19,218 nt of DNA from JAZQQB01 sp045628865 (GCA_045628865.1 JAZQQB010000036.1:1-19218); one strand, 5' to 3'. Positions 1 to 6,660 are shown, numbered from the stretch's first letter. Notes: generated by a model from the sequence alone, not told the origin. A program made the numbers and translations.

Positions 1-64
1 GGGGGCGTCTCTGCATGTGGGGGGGCGTCTCTGCATGTGGGGGGGGCGTCTCTGCATGTGGGGG
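1..64. repeat. G-tract tandem repeat, about three units, open at left edge
   Basis: The 14-bp core CGTCTCTGCATGTG occurs at 6-19, 26-39 and 47-60. The cores are separated by pure G tracts of seven bases (19-25) and eight bases (39-46), and a five-base tract follows the last core (60-64), so the period is 20 then 21 bp. The array reaches base 1 and may continue outside the window. Read on the minus strand, the 21-bp period would encode a seven-residue repeat (PPHAETP), which the 20-bp copy throws out of frame. Function unknown. Confidence 0.85.
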
Positions 65-343
65 ATCCTGTTGTCTTTTGAGCTTTCCCATAGTGCCTGT
101 GCCTCCCTCGCCTTGTCAAGGCCAATGGCTAAAGCCTCGCATTAAGAGCGATTCTCTGACAAGCCTCAGGAACACAGCTATAGATAATCAAGCCCAATAA
201 GAGCTGGGTCTGTTCTTACGAACCGCTGAATCTACTAATAATGATTATTAGATGAAGAAGAATACTAATAAGAAGAATACTGTTAGTTCTTTGCTTCAAT
301 AGTCCTGGATCTATTGCAGTGAATCATTTTAAATCTCTGTTTT
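65..343. other. Intergenic stretch without a convincing gene
   Basis: I see no supported gene here. There is a near-perfect AT-rich palindrome, CTAATAAT-G-ATTATTAG, at 235-251, followed by a short direct repeat of AGAAGAATACT around 256-281. Between 105 and 165 there are small self-complementary segments (GCCTTG-T-CAAGGC, GGC-TAAA-GCC). On the minus strand an ATG at 91 preceded by AGGGAGG could open a short frame into the G-tract repeat, but this is weak and is treated under findings. Confidence 0.5.
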
Positions 344-592
344 TACAACAGTATCCTTATTTTTCGCTCTCACTGTTGTATTTTTCTTCTGATTCTGGCT
401 TAAATTGCTCTTTTTACTGCGATGTTTACAACAGTATCCTTATTTTTCGCTCTCACTGTTGTATTTTTCTTCCGATTCTGGCTTAAATTGCTTATTTTAC
501 TGCGATGTTTACAACAGTATCTCTCGTTTTTGATCTCACTGTTGTATTTTTCTTCTGTTTCCCGCACAGATTGCCCGTTTTCCTGTATCAGG
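344..592. repeat. Three tandem 83-bp units, each with a 9-bp inverted repeat
   Basis: Units begin at 344, 427 and 510, an exact 83-bp period. Each starts with TACAACAGT and carries its perfect complement ACTGTTGTA 19 bp later (arm pairs 344-352/372-380, 427-435/455-463 and 510-518/538-546), followed on the plus strand by TTTTTCTTCT or TTTTTCTTCC. Units 1 and 2 differ at only about three positions. Unit 3 has diverged in the loop and in the second half, but both arms and the T-rich tail are intact, which suggests the hairpin is what matters. The plus-strand form, hairpin plus T-rich tail, resembles a weak terminator. It is not CRISPR-like, because the whole unit repeats. Function unknown. Confidence 0.9.
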
Positions 593-623
593 TAGGTTCA
601 GAGAACTTTCCTCATCTATAAAT

Positions 624-670
624 CGACAAAAAAAGACCATGAAAAGTGGTTTCACCACAATTCATGGTCT
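624..670 (-). terminator. Intrinsic terminator of the 719-1108 gene
   Basis: AGACCATGAA (634-643) pairs with TTCATGGTCT (661-670), and an inner GTGGT/ACCAC pair (646-650/654-658) extends the stem towards a three-base loop. On the minus strand the hairpin is followed by seven T residues (complement of 627-633). Position and direction fit termination of the minus-strand gene ending at 719. Confidence 0.85.
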
Positions 671-718
671 CACATCCCAACCGAATCAGGTCGCCAAACC
701 AAACACGGTTAAAGATTC

Positions 719-1108
719 CTAAAATTTTTCGATCACAGTGGTAGATGCTGCCACTGTTGCAACGATCACAACTACAACCACAACGATCAGTAAAAGCAAA
801 CCACTGATCAAAAACAAGATTGAGCTTCCTACATCAGATGTCTCCTCAGTGGTAACCTGCTCACCGGCTGCGAGCATATCAGCTGCGGGAACTGCTTCGT
901 CCTCAATAGTAACCATTCCACCATTACCCAAACTCAATTCCAAGTTCTCACTTGCCTGTTCATCAATTGAAGCAATAACACCAGTACTATTCGCTTGACC
1001 ATCCTTTGTATGCTTTCTAACGCTACTTACTCCACTTCCGTAAATACAGCATACTGCCACCAAAAGTGCAACGATCACAAAAAGACCGCCATAATGTTTC
1101 TTCATCAT
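719..1108 (-). CDS. Small protein with N- and C-terminal membrane segments, function unknown
   Basis: This 129-residue protein is not recognised as a named family. It has a Lys-rich N-terminus followed by a hydrophobic stretch (residues about 8-24) that could be a signal anchor or signal peptide. A polar, acidic, Ala/Glu-rich middle (about 30-93) follows, then a very hydrophobic, valine-rich C-terminal helix (about 96-121) with a short EKF tail. No lipobox is visible at the Cys pair near residue 20. The likely topology places the middle region outside the cell, tethered at the C-terminus. The start is supported by GGGGG seven bases upstream of the ATG; a second in-frame ATG follows directly. 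The gene is monocistronic: it has its own terminator at 624-670 and a strong palindrome at 1155-1175 upstream. The matching length, start signal and terminator argue that the gene is real. Confidence 0.65.
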   Translation of the reverse strand: MMKKHYGGLFVIVALLVAVCCIYGSGVSSVRKHTKDGQANSTGVIASIDEQASENLELSLGNGGMVTIEDEAVPAADMLAAGEQVTTEETSDVGSSILFLISGLLLLIVVVVVVIVATVAASTTVIEKF

Positions 1109-1450
1109 AAGAATTCCCCCATTCTTAGCATCTCATGTACAACACAGGATGACTCTGGTCAGTCAGACTGACCAGGCACCTGCTTGACCACTTTCCAACC
1201 CTCATTTTTCGGAAAATGGTCACGTCCATTTGTAAATGCTTTAGGTAAAAACCTATCATTACAAATCGACATATATATATATATATTCTCCCCGACAGGT
1301 ATTCCCTGTCCAAATAGTTCTGCATTCAGGCACCCCTACCCTATTCAAAACTATTGTCATGTAAACACATCATAAATGGTGCGAGTTCTTTACACAAAAT
1401 TACATTTCTTTCGTTTACTTCATCATAAATGTTTGTTGCATTCATGATTC
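1109..1450. other. Intergenic region between dut and the small membrane protein gene
   Basis: No credible gene is seen. The stretch holds the palindrome at 1155-1175 (listed separately), an (AT)8 run at 1271-1286, and a short hairpin GACAGG-TATTC-CCTGTC at 1294-1310. The segment CATCATAAATG occurs twice (around 1367 and 1420). I find neither a clear intrinsic terminator for the dut end of the nrd operon nor a convincing sigma-A promoter for the 719-1108 gene, so its transcription start is unresolved. Confidence 0.5.
1155..1175. promoter_or_regulatory. Operator-like palindrome, 10-bp arms
   Basis: CTGGTCAGTC-A-GACTGACCAG is a perfect inverted repeat with a one-base centre. It lies 47 bp upstream of the start of the small membrane protein gene. 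There is no T run on either side, so it is not a terminator. Arms of this length around a single base fit a dimeric repressor site; the cognate regulator is unknown. Confidence 0.5.
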
Positions 1451-1885
1451 CTACTGTTTTCCAGTACTTCCAAAGCCACCACGATCTGCGCCATCTAAAT
1501 AATCTACTTCATCAAAAACAATCTTAGGCTGATTTTCCATGATTCTGAACTGGCAGATTCGATCATTTACATGAATCTCAGTATCTCTCATGGCAAGTGC
1601 CGGATAAAACCATTGGTCATTATCCCCACAGTAGCTGCAATCTACGACACCTTGATGATTCGCCTGGATAATACCATAGTTTTTGTATGTGGAACTTCTT
1701 GGAACAATATGTGCTTCATATCCCTTTGGCAGCTCCATTGCTACACCAAGTGGAATCAACTTAAATTCCCCCTTTTTTAATACCACATCCTGCGCTGCAC
1801 GAAGGTCAATCCAATCGGACTTTCCATCGATATAGCATAATTTCTCAATTTTATCTGTAAAATATTTAATTTTAATTGTCTGCAT
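1451..1885 (-). CDS. dut: dUTP diphosphatase (dUTPase)
   Basis: This enzyme hydrolyses dUTP to dUMP and pyrophosphate, keeping uracil out of DNA and supplying dUMP for thymidylate synthesis. The 144-residue length is normal for the trimeric Dut family. All five family motifs can be placed: motif 1 near IDLRA (about 26-30), motif 2 PRSST (62-66), motif 3 GVVDCSYCGD (79-88) with the catalytic Asp at 82, motif 4 RICQFRI (109-115) and the C-terminal loop RGGFGSTG (135-142). Motif 3 carries Cys where Arg/Asp-rich versions are usual, a variant within the family. AGGTG precedes the ATG. It is the last gene of the nrdD-nrdG-dut series, 25 bp after nrdG, consistent with co-expression of dNTP-supply enzymes. 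Confidence 0.92.
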   Translation of the reverse strand: MQTIKIKYFTDKIEKLCYIDGKSDWIDLRAAQDVVLKKGEFKLIPLGVAMELPKGYEAHIVPRSSTYKNYGIIQANHQGVVDCSYCGDNDQWFYPALAMRDTEIHVNDRICQFRIMENQPKIVFDEVDYLDGADRGGFGSTGKQ

Positions 1886-1910
1886 GAATACACCTGTTTT
1901 CTATAAATAT

Positions 1911-2510
1911 TTATGCAAGATTTCTGATTTCTTTTGTCTCACATCTTGCTTCTGATAGTGCGCTTAATTCTACAAAGTTCTGAATGTTCACATTGAGGTT
2001 GGAATCACCCTTGTGATCTCCACAGAAAAGTACAACGCCATCTGAAAGTTTCAAAGAAGCTGGTACATTCACAACACGCTGATTGCTGCTTCCTTTCCAT
2101 AAAAGGGTATTATCCTTTTTGTCACATTCAAATTCTCCATCGATCAAAACATCTAAATATTCCATGTGTGGAAGTTCCTTTACTTCCTCCCAAAGGTATC
2201 CAGTGTATAACCACTGTGTTTTTTCAGGATAACGTTCCTTGATTTCCTTCATAAGTTCTAGCACACCTGCTCTGTTGGCACTATGAAGTGGATCTCCACC
2301 TGAATATGTAATTCCCGAAATGTATGATTTGTCTAACTGGTCAAAAATCTCCTGCTTTGCAGCGTCGTCAAATGGAATGCCTCCGTTTGGATCCCAAGTA
2401 CAAGGATTCTGACAATCCTTACAACAATGGGAACATCCTGCAACCCATAGAACAACTCTTAATCCGTCACCGTTTAGCATGTCATCTTTCGTAATGTTAT
2501 GATATCTCAT
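1911..2510 (-). CDS. nrdG: Anaerobic ribonucleotide reductase activating protein (radical SAM)
   Basis: NrdG is the radical-SAM activase that uses a 4Fe-4S cluster and S-adenosylmethionine to place the glycyl radical on NrdD. The 199-residue protein shows the CxxxCxxC cluster motif at Cys26, Cys30 and Cys33, the following QNPCTWD segment usual in NrdG, the SAM-binding SGGDPL (70-75), and the late GSSNQRV block (about 140-146). It is somewhat longer than the roughly 155-175 residues of many NrdG proteins: a C-terminal extension of about 45 residues follows the conserved core. A GGGGG Shine-Dalgarno precedes the ATG. It lies 45 bp after nrdD and 25 bp before dut, all on one strand, so it is almost certainly in the same transcript. 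Confidence 0.93.
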   Translation of the reverse strand: MRYHNITKDDMLNGDGLRVVLWVAGCSHCCKDCQNPCTWDPNGGIPFDDAAKQEIFDQLDKSYISGITYSGGDPLHSANRAGVLELMKEIKERYPEKTQWLYTGYLWEEVKELPHMEYLDVLIDGEFECDKKDNTLLWKGSSNQRVVNVPASLKLSDGVVLFCGDHKGDSNLNVNIQNFVELSALSEARCETKEIRNLA

Positions 2511-2555
2511 TTTACAATCCCCCGATTTTTTGAAATATATTTTTTCCCCTTACAA

Positions 2556-4745
2556 TTACATTGATTTACGTTCTGCAATCTCAGCCATTTTTGCTTCATT
2601 CAAACGAGTATCTCCATGTACTCGTGAATAAGAAAGATATCCATTCATTCTTTCAATCTTTGTTAAATTGTGGCTTCCACAGCATGGACAGACATCCATT
2701 TCAAGTTCCTGATGTCCACAATCATCACAATATGCCAAAGAAAGATTTACTCCTTCATAGAATCCTAAATCCATTGCTCTTCTAACCAAAGTCTTAACAG
2801 CCTCTGTGTTGTAATCAATTGGATATTTTACATACTGGATTTTTCCACCATTTGATAATTCCCAGAAACGATTCTCTAAATCCTGTTTCTGAATAGGAGT
2901 GATATCCTCTGTTACATGACAGTGGAAACTATTGGATACGTATTCACGATCAGACACACCTTCCACAATGCCATATTTATTACGGAACTGTTTTACCTGT
3001 AAGCCACAAAGGTTTTCTGCAGGTGTTCCATAAATTGCATATAAATTGCCATCTTCTTCTTTAAATTCCTGTACACGCTTGTTGATATATTCCAAAACTT
3101 CAAGGGCAAAATTGCCATCCTCTACAAGACTCTTTCCATTGTAAAGCATCTGAAGTTCATTAAATGCTGTAATTCCAAAGCTTGCTGTCGCAGCTTTTAA
3201 TAAAGGTTTGATCTTATCACCAAAGTTTAAGTGACCGCCATAAAAACCGCCCTGACAATACGCCAATGGGTTTGTTGAAGCTCTCATCTCCCCTAAATAA
3301 GCATAGGTTCTAATATGAAGCTGACGAATCAGATTCAAATAGTAATCTAATACTTCATAAAAATCTCTTGATTCTTTTCTTGCTTTTGCAAGAATCATTG
3401 GTAAATGTAATGATACTGCACCAATGTTAAAACGACCCACGAATACTGGCTTATCCTGATCATCTGCTGGATGCATGCCACCTCTTTCATACCAAGGTGA
3501 TAAAAATGCACGACAGCCCATAGGTGAGATTACCTGACCGTACTGTTTGTACATGCTTGCAATATAGCCCTTACCGGTTAAGCTTAACCAGTCAGGATAC
3601 ATGGTTTTTGCAGAACATTCGATACCAGCCTCAAAAACATCCTCTAATTCCTTGCCTGGTCCATGAAGATTTTCGTCATATAAAAAGACAAGCTTAGGGA
3701 ATAATACTGGCTTCTTACATTCTTTTCTTCCCTGTCCGCCAGAACGGACACGAAGCATTACGATATTAGACAATTTACCAAATTCACTGGTTGCGAGGCC
3801 TGCTGTCATAGTGATAAATGGATAATCACCACGAGAACTTGCCACGGTATTGAACTTGTACTCCCAACCCTGGAATCCCTGTTCAAAATCCTTTTCAATA
3901 TCCTTCATAACCTGAGCCTTGGCTTTATCCTCTGGCACACCAAGTTCCAAGTATTTCTTCATATATTTTTTGTAAGATTTCTCAGCATATGGCTCTAAAA
4001 TCTTATCTACTTCTGGTACAGTGAATCCACCATACTGCTGACTTGCAGCAGAAAGTACGATATCACCAATTACGTCAAAGGCCACATCCAAAGTCTTTGG
4101 CTCGTTATACCAGATATTTCCCATTTCAAACCCGCCTGACAGTACGGATTTCACGTCAAATAAACAACAGTTCATGGTATCACGTCTTGCTGACATATCA
4201 TGAACATATAAATAACCATCACGACAAGCCTGAATTTCCTCTGTTGTCATAAACAATTTCTGGTACAATTCCTTGTTCAACTGATTAAAAATCAAGCTTC
4301 GTTTCGTAGAAACCAAAGCAGAATCAGTATTGGCATTCTCTTTATCTCCAATATACATAATTGCCTGGCTCTTCTTATATACATCATCAAGCATACGAAC
4401 GAAGTCCTGCTTGTAGTTACGATAATCGCGATAGCTCTTCGCAACAACAGGCTTTACTTCCTCCAATGCACTTTCAACAATGTTATGCATCATATGAATT
4501 GGAAGTTCGGTGATCTCCAACTCATCTACTTTCTTTACTACATGATGACAAATCTGTTCCTTTTCTGTCTCTGAAAACTTTGTCAAAGCACGGTAAGCAC
4601 TTTTTCCAACAGCGGTAATAACCTTCTGCACGTTAAAGTCTTCCTTGCTTCCATCCTTCTTCACTACGTAAACATGCTTTGCAGGTTTGTAAAGCAGACT
4701 GTAGTCAATCTGGTCACGATCTGGATTCTCAAAATTTGTTGCCAT
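2556..4745 (-). CDS. nrdD: Anaerobic (class III) ribonucleoside-triphosphate reductase
   Basis: NrdD reduces ribonucleoside triphosphates to dNTPs in the absence of oxygen. The 729-residue protein has an N-terminal ATP-cone (about 23-112, starting KHVYVVKKDG) for allosteric activity control, then the ten-stranded barrel catalytic domain with the conserved MNCCLFD segment (191-197) and MGCRAFLSPW. The C-terminal zinc site is formed by Cys673/Cys676 (CDDC) and Cys686/Cys689 (CPCC). The glycyl-radical site is the Gly of RMNGYL, about residue 702, 27 residues from the end, the expected position. The ATG is preceded by a strong GGGGAGG. It heads the nrdD-nrdG-dut operon and has an exceptionally long structured leader with NrdR-box-like sites (separate entries). 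Intact; no missing key residue seen. Confidence 0.97.
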   Translation of the reverse strand: MATNFENPDRDQIDYSLLYKPAKHVYVVKKDGSKEDFNVQKVITAVGKSAYRALTKFSETEKEQICHHVVKKVDELEITELPIHMMHNIVESALEEVKPVVAKSYRDYRNYKQDFVRMLDDVYKKSQAIMYIGDKENANTDSALVSTKRSLIFNQLNKELYQKLFMTTEEIQACRDGYLYVHDMSARRDTMNCCLFDVKSVLSGGFEMGNIWYNEPKTLDVAFDVIGDIVLSAASQQYGGFTVPEVDKILEPYAEKSYKKYMKKYLELGVPEDKAKAQVMKDIEKDFEQGFQGWEYKFNTVASSRGDYPFITMTAGLATSEFGKLSNIVMLRVRSGGQGRKECKKPVLFPKLVFLYDENLHGPGKELEDVFEAGIECSAKTMYPDWLSLTGKGYIASMYKQYGQVISPMGCRAFLSPWYERGGMHPADDQDKPVFVGRFNIGAVSLHLPMILAKARKESRDFYEVLDYYLNLIRQLHIRTYAYLGEMRASTNPLAYCQGGFYGGHLNFGDKIKPLLKAATASFGITAFNELQMLYNGKSLVEDGNFALEVLEYINKRVQEFKEEDGNLYAIYGTPAENLCGLQVKQFRNKYGIVEGVSDREYVSNSFHCHVTEDITPIQKQDLENRFWELSNGGKIQYVKYPIDYNTEAVKTLVRRAMDLGFYEGVNLSLAYCDDCGHQELEMDVCPCCGSHNLTKIERMNGYLSYSRVHGDTRLNEAKMAEIAERKSM

Positions 4746-4796
4746 TTAAAGACGCCTCCCCTTTTCTCACATCAATCTTGTCATTTCTATTGAAGA

Positions 4797-4881
4797 ACAA
4801 AGAGTGCGAAGCACTCTTTCGCGCCCGAGCGGAATGCGCAGCATTATCTTCCTTTCCGCGAGGTGCGATCCATCGCGGAGC
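4797..4881 (-). other. Hairpin-rich proximal part of the nrdD leader
   Basis: Three short inverted repeats are packed in 85 bp: AGAGTGC-GAA-GCACTCT (4801-4817), AATGC-GCA-GCATT (4833-4845) and TCCGCGA/TCGCGGA (4855-4861/4873-4879). The last overlaps an alternative GCGAT-CC-ATCGC pairing (4865-4876), so two folds compete. It is GC-richer than the surrounding AT-rich intergenic DNA. No T run follows on the minus strand, so these are not terminators. The nrdD Shine-Dalgarno lies about 40 bp further downstream. Confidence 0.6.
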
Positions 4882-5125
4882 TTTTATTTCATAGGAAATT
4901 TGAGGAATTTCCTATGAAAGATTAGGGTGTCAAAAGCCCCAAAAACGGATTCTACGGATTGTTCCGCGCCTTGCGCTCCCACAATCCTCACAAATATTCG
5001 CAAATCGTGGTGCTTACGCCCCACTTTTATGCTCTTATTTGTGCGTGTCCCAAAGTCTTTCCTCCACATTTGTGCAAGCACATGTGGAGGAAGACCTTTT
5101 GACACTTGAATCCTATGAAATAAAA
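4882..5125 (-). ncRNA. Candidate structured RNA or mobile hairpin element in the nrdD leader
   Basis: A 244-bp segment is bounded by a perfect 15-bp inverted repeat, TTTTATTTCATAGGA at 4882-4896 against its complement at 5111-5125. Inside it, GTGTCAAAAG (4927-4936) pairs with CTTTTGACAC (5096-5105). Within that are several independent stems: an arm at 5055-5095 (GTCTT, CCTCCACAT and their complements, with a CUUG loop on the minus strand), CACAAATA/TATTTGTG (4990-4997/5037-5044) enclosing a GUAA-capped stem, and GGATTGT/ACAATCC (about 4957-4986) enclosing GCGC-AAG-GCGC. This closed multibranch layout is typical of a folded RNA. It could equally be a MITE-like palindromic insertion. I recognise no named family, and no flanking target duplication is obvious. 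Confidence 0.45.
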
Positions 5126-5155
5126 AACCACAAAACAGGATCACCAATCTCCTGT
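5121..5155 (-). terminator. Possible attenuator in the nrdD leader
   Basis: On the minus strand ACAGGA (5155-5150) can pair with TCCTGT (5140-5135) across a nine-base loop, followed directly by TTTTGTGGTTTTTT. The stem is only six base pairs, so it would be a weak intrinsic terminator about 120 nt into the leader. The T-rich tail is shared with the outer arm of the 4882-5125 element, so the two foldings could influence each other. Confidence 0.3.
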
Positions 5156-5253
5156 ATAAAACGAAACAATCTGCCAGGAATTGCTCCGCAAAAGCTCCAA
5201 ATTGAGGCATTTATCAGTTCTTCATACATTTTGTAGTGGTGTGCGTTCTAAAA

Positions 5254-5269
5254 CCACTACATATAGTTG
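5254..5269 (-). promoter_or_regulatory. NrdR-box-like site, downstream copy
   Basis: Read on the minus strand, CAACTATATGTAGTGG matches about 12 of 16 positions of the NrdR consensus acaCwAtATaTwGtgt, including the C...G spacing and central TATAT. It lies at the expected transcription start, just below the -10 box. Binding here would block initiation of nrdD transcription. The arms also belong to a GTAGTGG/CCACTAC hairpin (5233-5260). Confidence 0.5.
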
Positions 5270-5277
5270 TTATATAA

Positions 5278-5306
5278 ATTATAAAGTATACGATATATTG
5301 TGTCAA
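5278..5306 (-). promoter_or_regulatory. Consensus sigma-A promoter of the nrdD-nrdG-dut operon
   Basis: On the minus strand TTGACA (5306-5301), a 17-bp spacer and TATAAT (5283-5278) form a perfect match to the vegetative consensus. Transcription would start near 5271, leaving an untranslated leader of about 525 nt before nrdD. So strong a promoter on a conditionally needed operon implies repression, fitting the flanking NrdR-like boxes. Confidence 0.85.
5288..5303 (-). promoter_or_regulatory. NrdR-box-like site, upstream copy
   Basis: ACACAATATATCGTAT on the minus strand matches about 14 of 16 positions of the NrdR consensus acaCwAtATaTwGtgt. It overlaps the -35 hexamer and spacer of the nrdD promoter. 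The two boxes are 34 bp centre to centre, slightly more than the roughly 31-32 bp (three helical turns) common for NrdR pairs. NrdR senses ATP/dATP through its own ATP-cone and represses RNR operons; the nrdR gene is not in this window. Confidence 0.6.
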
Positions 5307-5408
5307 CAACACACGATTAAAAAATTACACAAAAATCATCCGTTATTTATCCATTTTTTTCTCAACGAAATTTAGCGTATTCTCTATTGACATTTATGAA
5401 ACACTTAT

Positions 5409-6395
5409 TCAATAATTCTCCAAAATATTTTTTAAATGCAGGGCATATTGATTCTTCACTGATTCAGGACCCATAATATATGCACCGGCACCAAGTGTTG
5501 TCAGCCAGCCAAAAAAGGTCTGACTCACCTCGATGGATACACGAATGGAAAAATGATTCTCATCTCTGACTCTTACATCAATGTCTTTACCAAATCGATC
5601 AATGGCAACACCCATCAAATGATTTTCAAAACAAATGGTAACCTGCTGTTCTTCCCCGCTATACATAGAAAAAGTTTTTCGTGAATAATCAGCCACATCC
5701 TCATTTTCAAAAAATACCTTTCCGCTTCGCTTTTCCTCTGTACTACTAACATTCATCATCTTGTCTACTCTAAAATGCTTCACCTTATTTTCTGCCTTAT
5801 CATATGCCACAAGATAATATTCCTCTTCCTGATAACTAAGCATCCATGGGCTTACCTCATAGTACATACCCCCATGTCTTAACTCCATTTCCTTTTTCAT
5901 ATTCCATGCAAAATACTGAAACCTGATATTCACATTTTCCTGCATGGCACGATGAATGGCATCTATTGCATAATAAATGGACTCATTGCTGGCTTTGATA
6001 CGATTTACAACATACACCTGTCTTTTTAACTGTTTTGCAGAATACTCATCTGTAAGCTCAGATAGTTTTGCAATCAGCTCCTTTGATTTTTTGGTGGTGA
6101 TAAAACGGGAAGCCTGCACAGCATCAACCAAAAGCTTTAATTCCGGCAGTTCAAAATCCTGACTTGCCATATAATAGCCACCTTTGGTTTTTGATTTCAC
6201 ACAGGCAATATCATAGCCGTAATCCACAAGCTGAGCAACATCATCATAAATACTCTTTCTCTCTGCCTTGATCCCAACCCCGTCAAGTCTACTAAGGATT
6301 TCAGACATTGGCATTGGATGCTCTTCGTTGGAATGATGCTTTAGCATATCGATCAAATACAACATTTTCAATTTCTGGTTTGATAACTTTGGCAT
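5409..6395 (-). CDS. WYL-domain transcriptional regulator
   Basis: The 328-residue cytoplasmic protein has an N-terminal winged helix (about 5-75; the segment around KSIYDDVAQL is the recognition-helix region). A linker and a WYL domain (about 140-215) follow, with the variant motif SPWMLSYQEEEYYLVAYD at 182-199 and the following HFRVDKM, then a C-terminal WCX-like extension (about 250-325). WYL proteins bind nucleic acid, nucleotide or other ligands and control diverse, often stress- or nucleotide-linked genes; the target here is unknown. AAGGGGG precedes the ATG. It is transcribed away from the small membrane gene at 6661, with back-to-back promoters 46 bp apart, so cross-regulation of that neighbour is plausible. 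It also reads towards the nrdD promoter, with no clear terminator between. Confidence 0.88.
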   Translation of the reverse strand: MPKLSNQKLKMLYLIDMLKHHSNEEHPMPMSEILSRLDGVGIKAERKSIYDDVAQLVDYGYDIACVKSKTKGGYYMASQDFELPELKLLVDAVQASRFITTKKSKELIAKLSELTDEYSAKQLKRQVYVVNRIKASNESIYYAIDAIHRAMQENVNIRFQYFAWNMKKEMELRHGGMYYEVSPWMLSYQEEEYYLVAYDKAENKVKHFRVDKMMNVSSTEEKRSGKVFFENEDVADYSRKTFSMYSGEEQQVTICFENHLMGVAIDRFGKDIDVRVRDENHFSIRVSIEVSQTFFGWLTTLGAGAYIMGPESVKNQYALHLKNILENY

Positions 6396-6469
6396 AGATA
6401 TCCCCCTTATGTTTTCGCATAATTTACAATTTGTTTTTCACAAAACTTTATTTCGATCACTTTTCTACT

Positions 6470-6498
6470 ATTTTACATGATACCCTGTTCATTTGCAA
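6470..6498 (-). promoter_or_regulatory. Probable promoter of the WYL regulator gene
   Basis: Minus strand: TTGCAA (6498-6493), 17-bp spacer, TAAAAT (6475-6470) preceded by TG one base upstream (extended -10). The start site would lie near 6463, leaving a leader of about 68 nt. The -35 box matches consensus at four of six bases. Confidence 0.5.
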
Positions 6499-6544
6499 AT
6501 CTTCCCAAATCAGTGAGTTGAAGAGTGTTTGATCAACAATGTTC

Positions 6545-6573
6545 TTGACCAGGCTCATACTTTCAGATAAAAT
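6545..6573 (+). promoter_or_regulatory. Probable promoter of the small membrane protein gene
   Basis: TTGACC (6545-6550), 17-bp spacer, TAAAAT (6568-6573), close to the sigma-A consensus, with initiation near 6580. A TTGATCAA palindrome lies just upstream at 6529-6536, between this promoter and the divergent one, where a regulator of both could bind. Confidence 0.6.
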
Positions 6574-6660
6574 ATAAGTATCTAAGATAAAGTATAGAGA
6601 ATTATCCATATACAGATTAGGAAAATGATATCTTATAGATTAAAAAATAAGGAGGCTTTT

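Noticed and set aside
344..592. CRISPR array
   Set aside because: The whole 83-bp unit repeats, including the parts that would be spacers, there are only three units, and no cas genes are near.
738..998. Plus-strand open frame opposite the small membrane protein gene
   Set aside because: Low-complexity antisense of the valine-rich region, no ribosome site; the minus-strand gene has start signal and terminator.
1125..1325. Minus-strand open frame of 66 codons
   Set aside because: No start signal, spans the AT repeat and both palindromes, no protein-like features.
4887..4919. 14-bp perfect hairpin as an intrinsic terminator
   Set aside because: Neither strand has a T run after the stem (TAAAAG on minus, GATTAGG on plus).
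5041..5095. Resemblance of GGAGGAAAGAC to the start of RNase P RNA
   Set aside because: The other conserved RNase P blocks are absent and the length is far too short.
4884..5210. Minus-strand open frame of 108 codons in the nrdD leader
   Set aside because: It runs through both arms of several perfect inverted repeats, lacks a good Shine-Dalgarno and has no recognisable domain; openness is explained by the palindromic sequence.
6625..6660. Upstream start of the small membrane protein at 6625
   Set aside because: No Shine-Dalgarno there, whereas TAAGGAGG is ideally placed before 6661.
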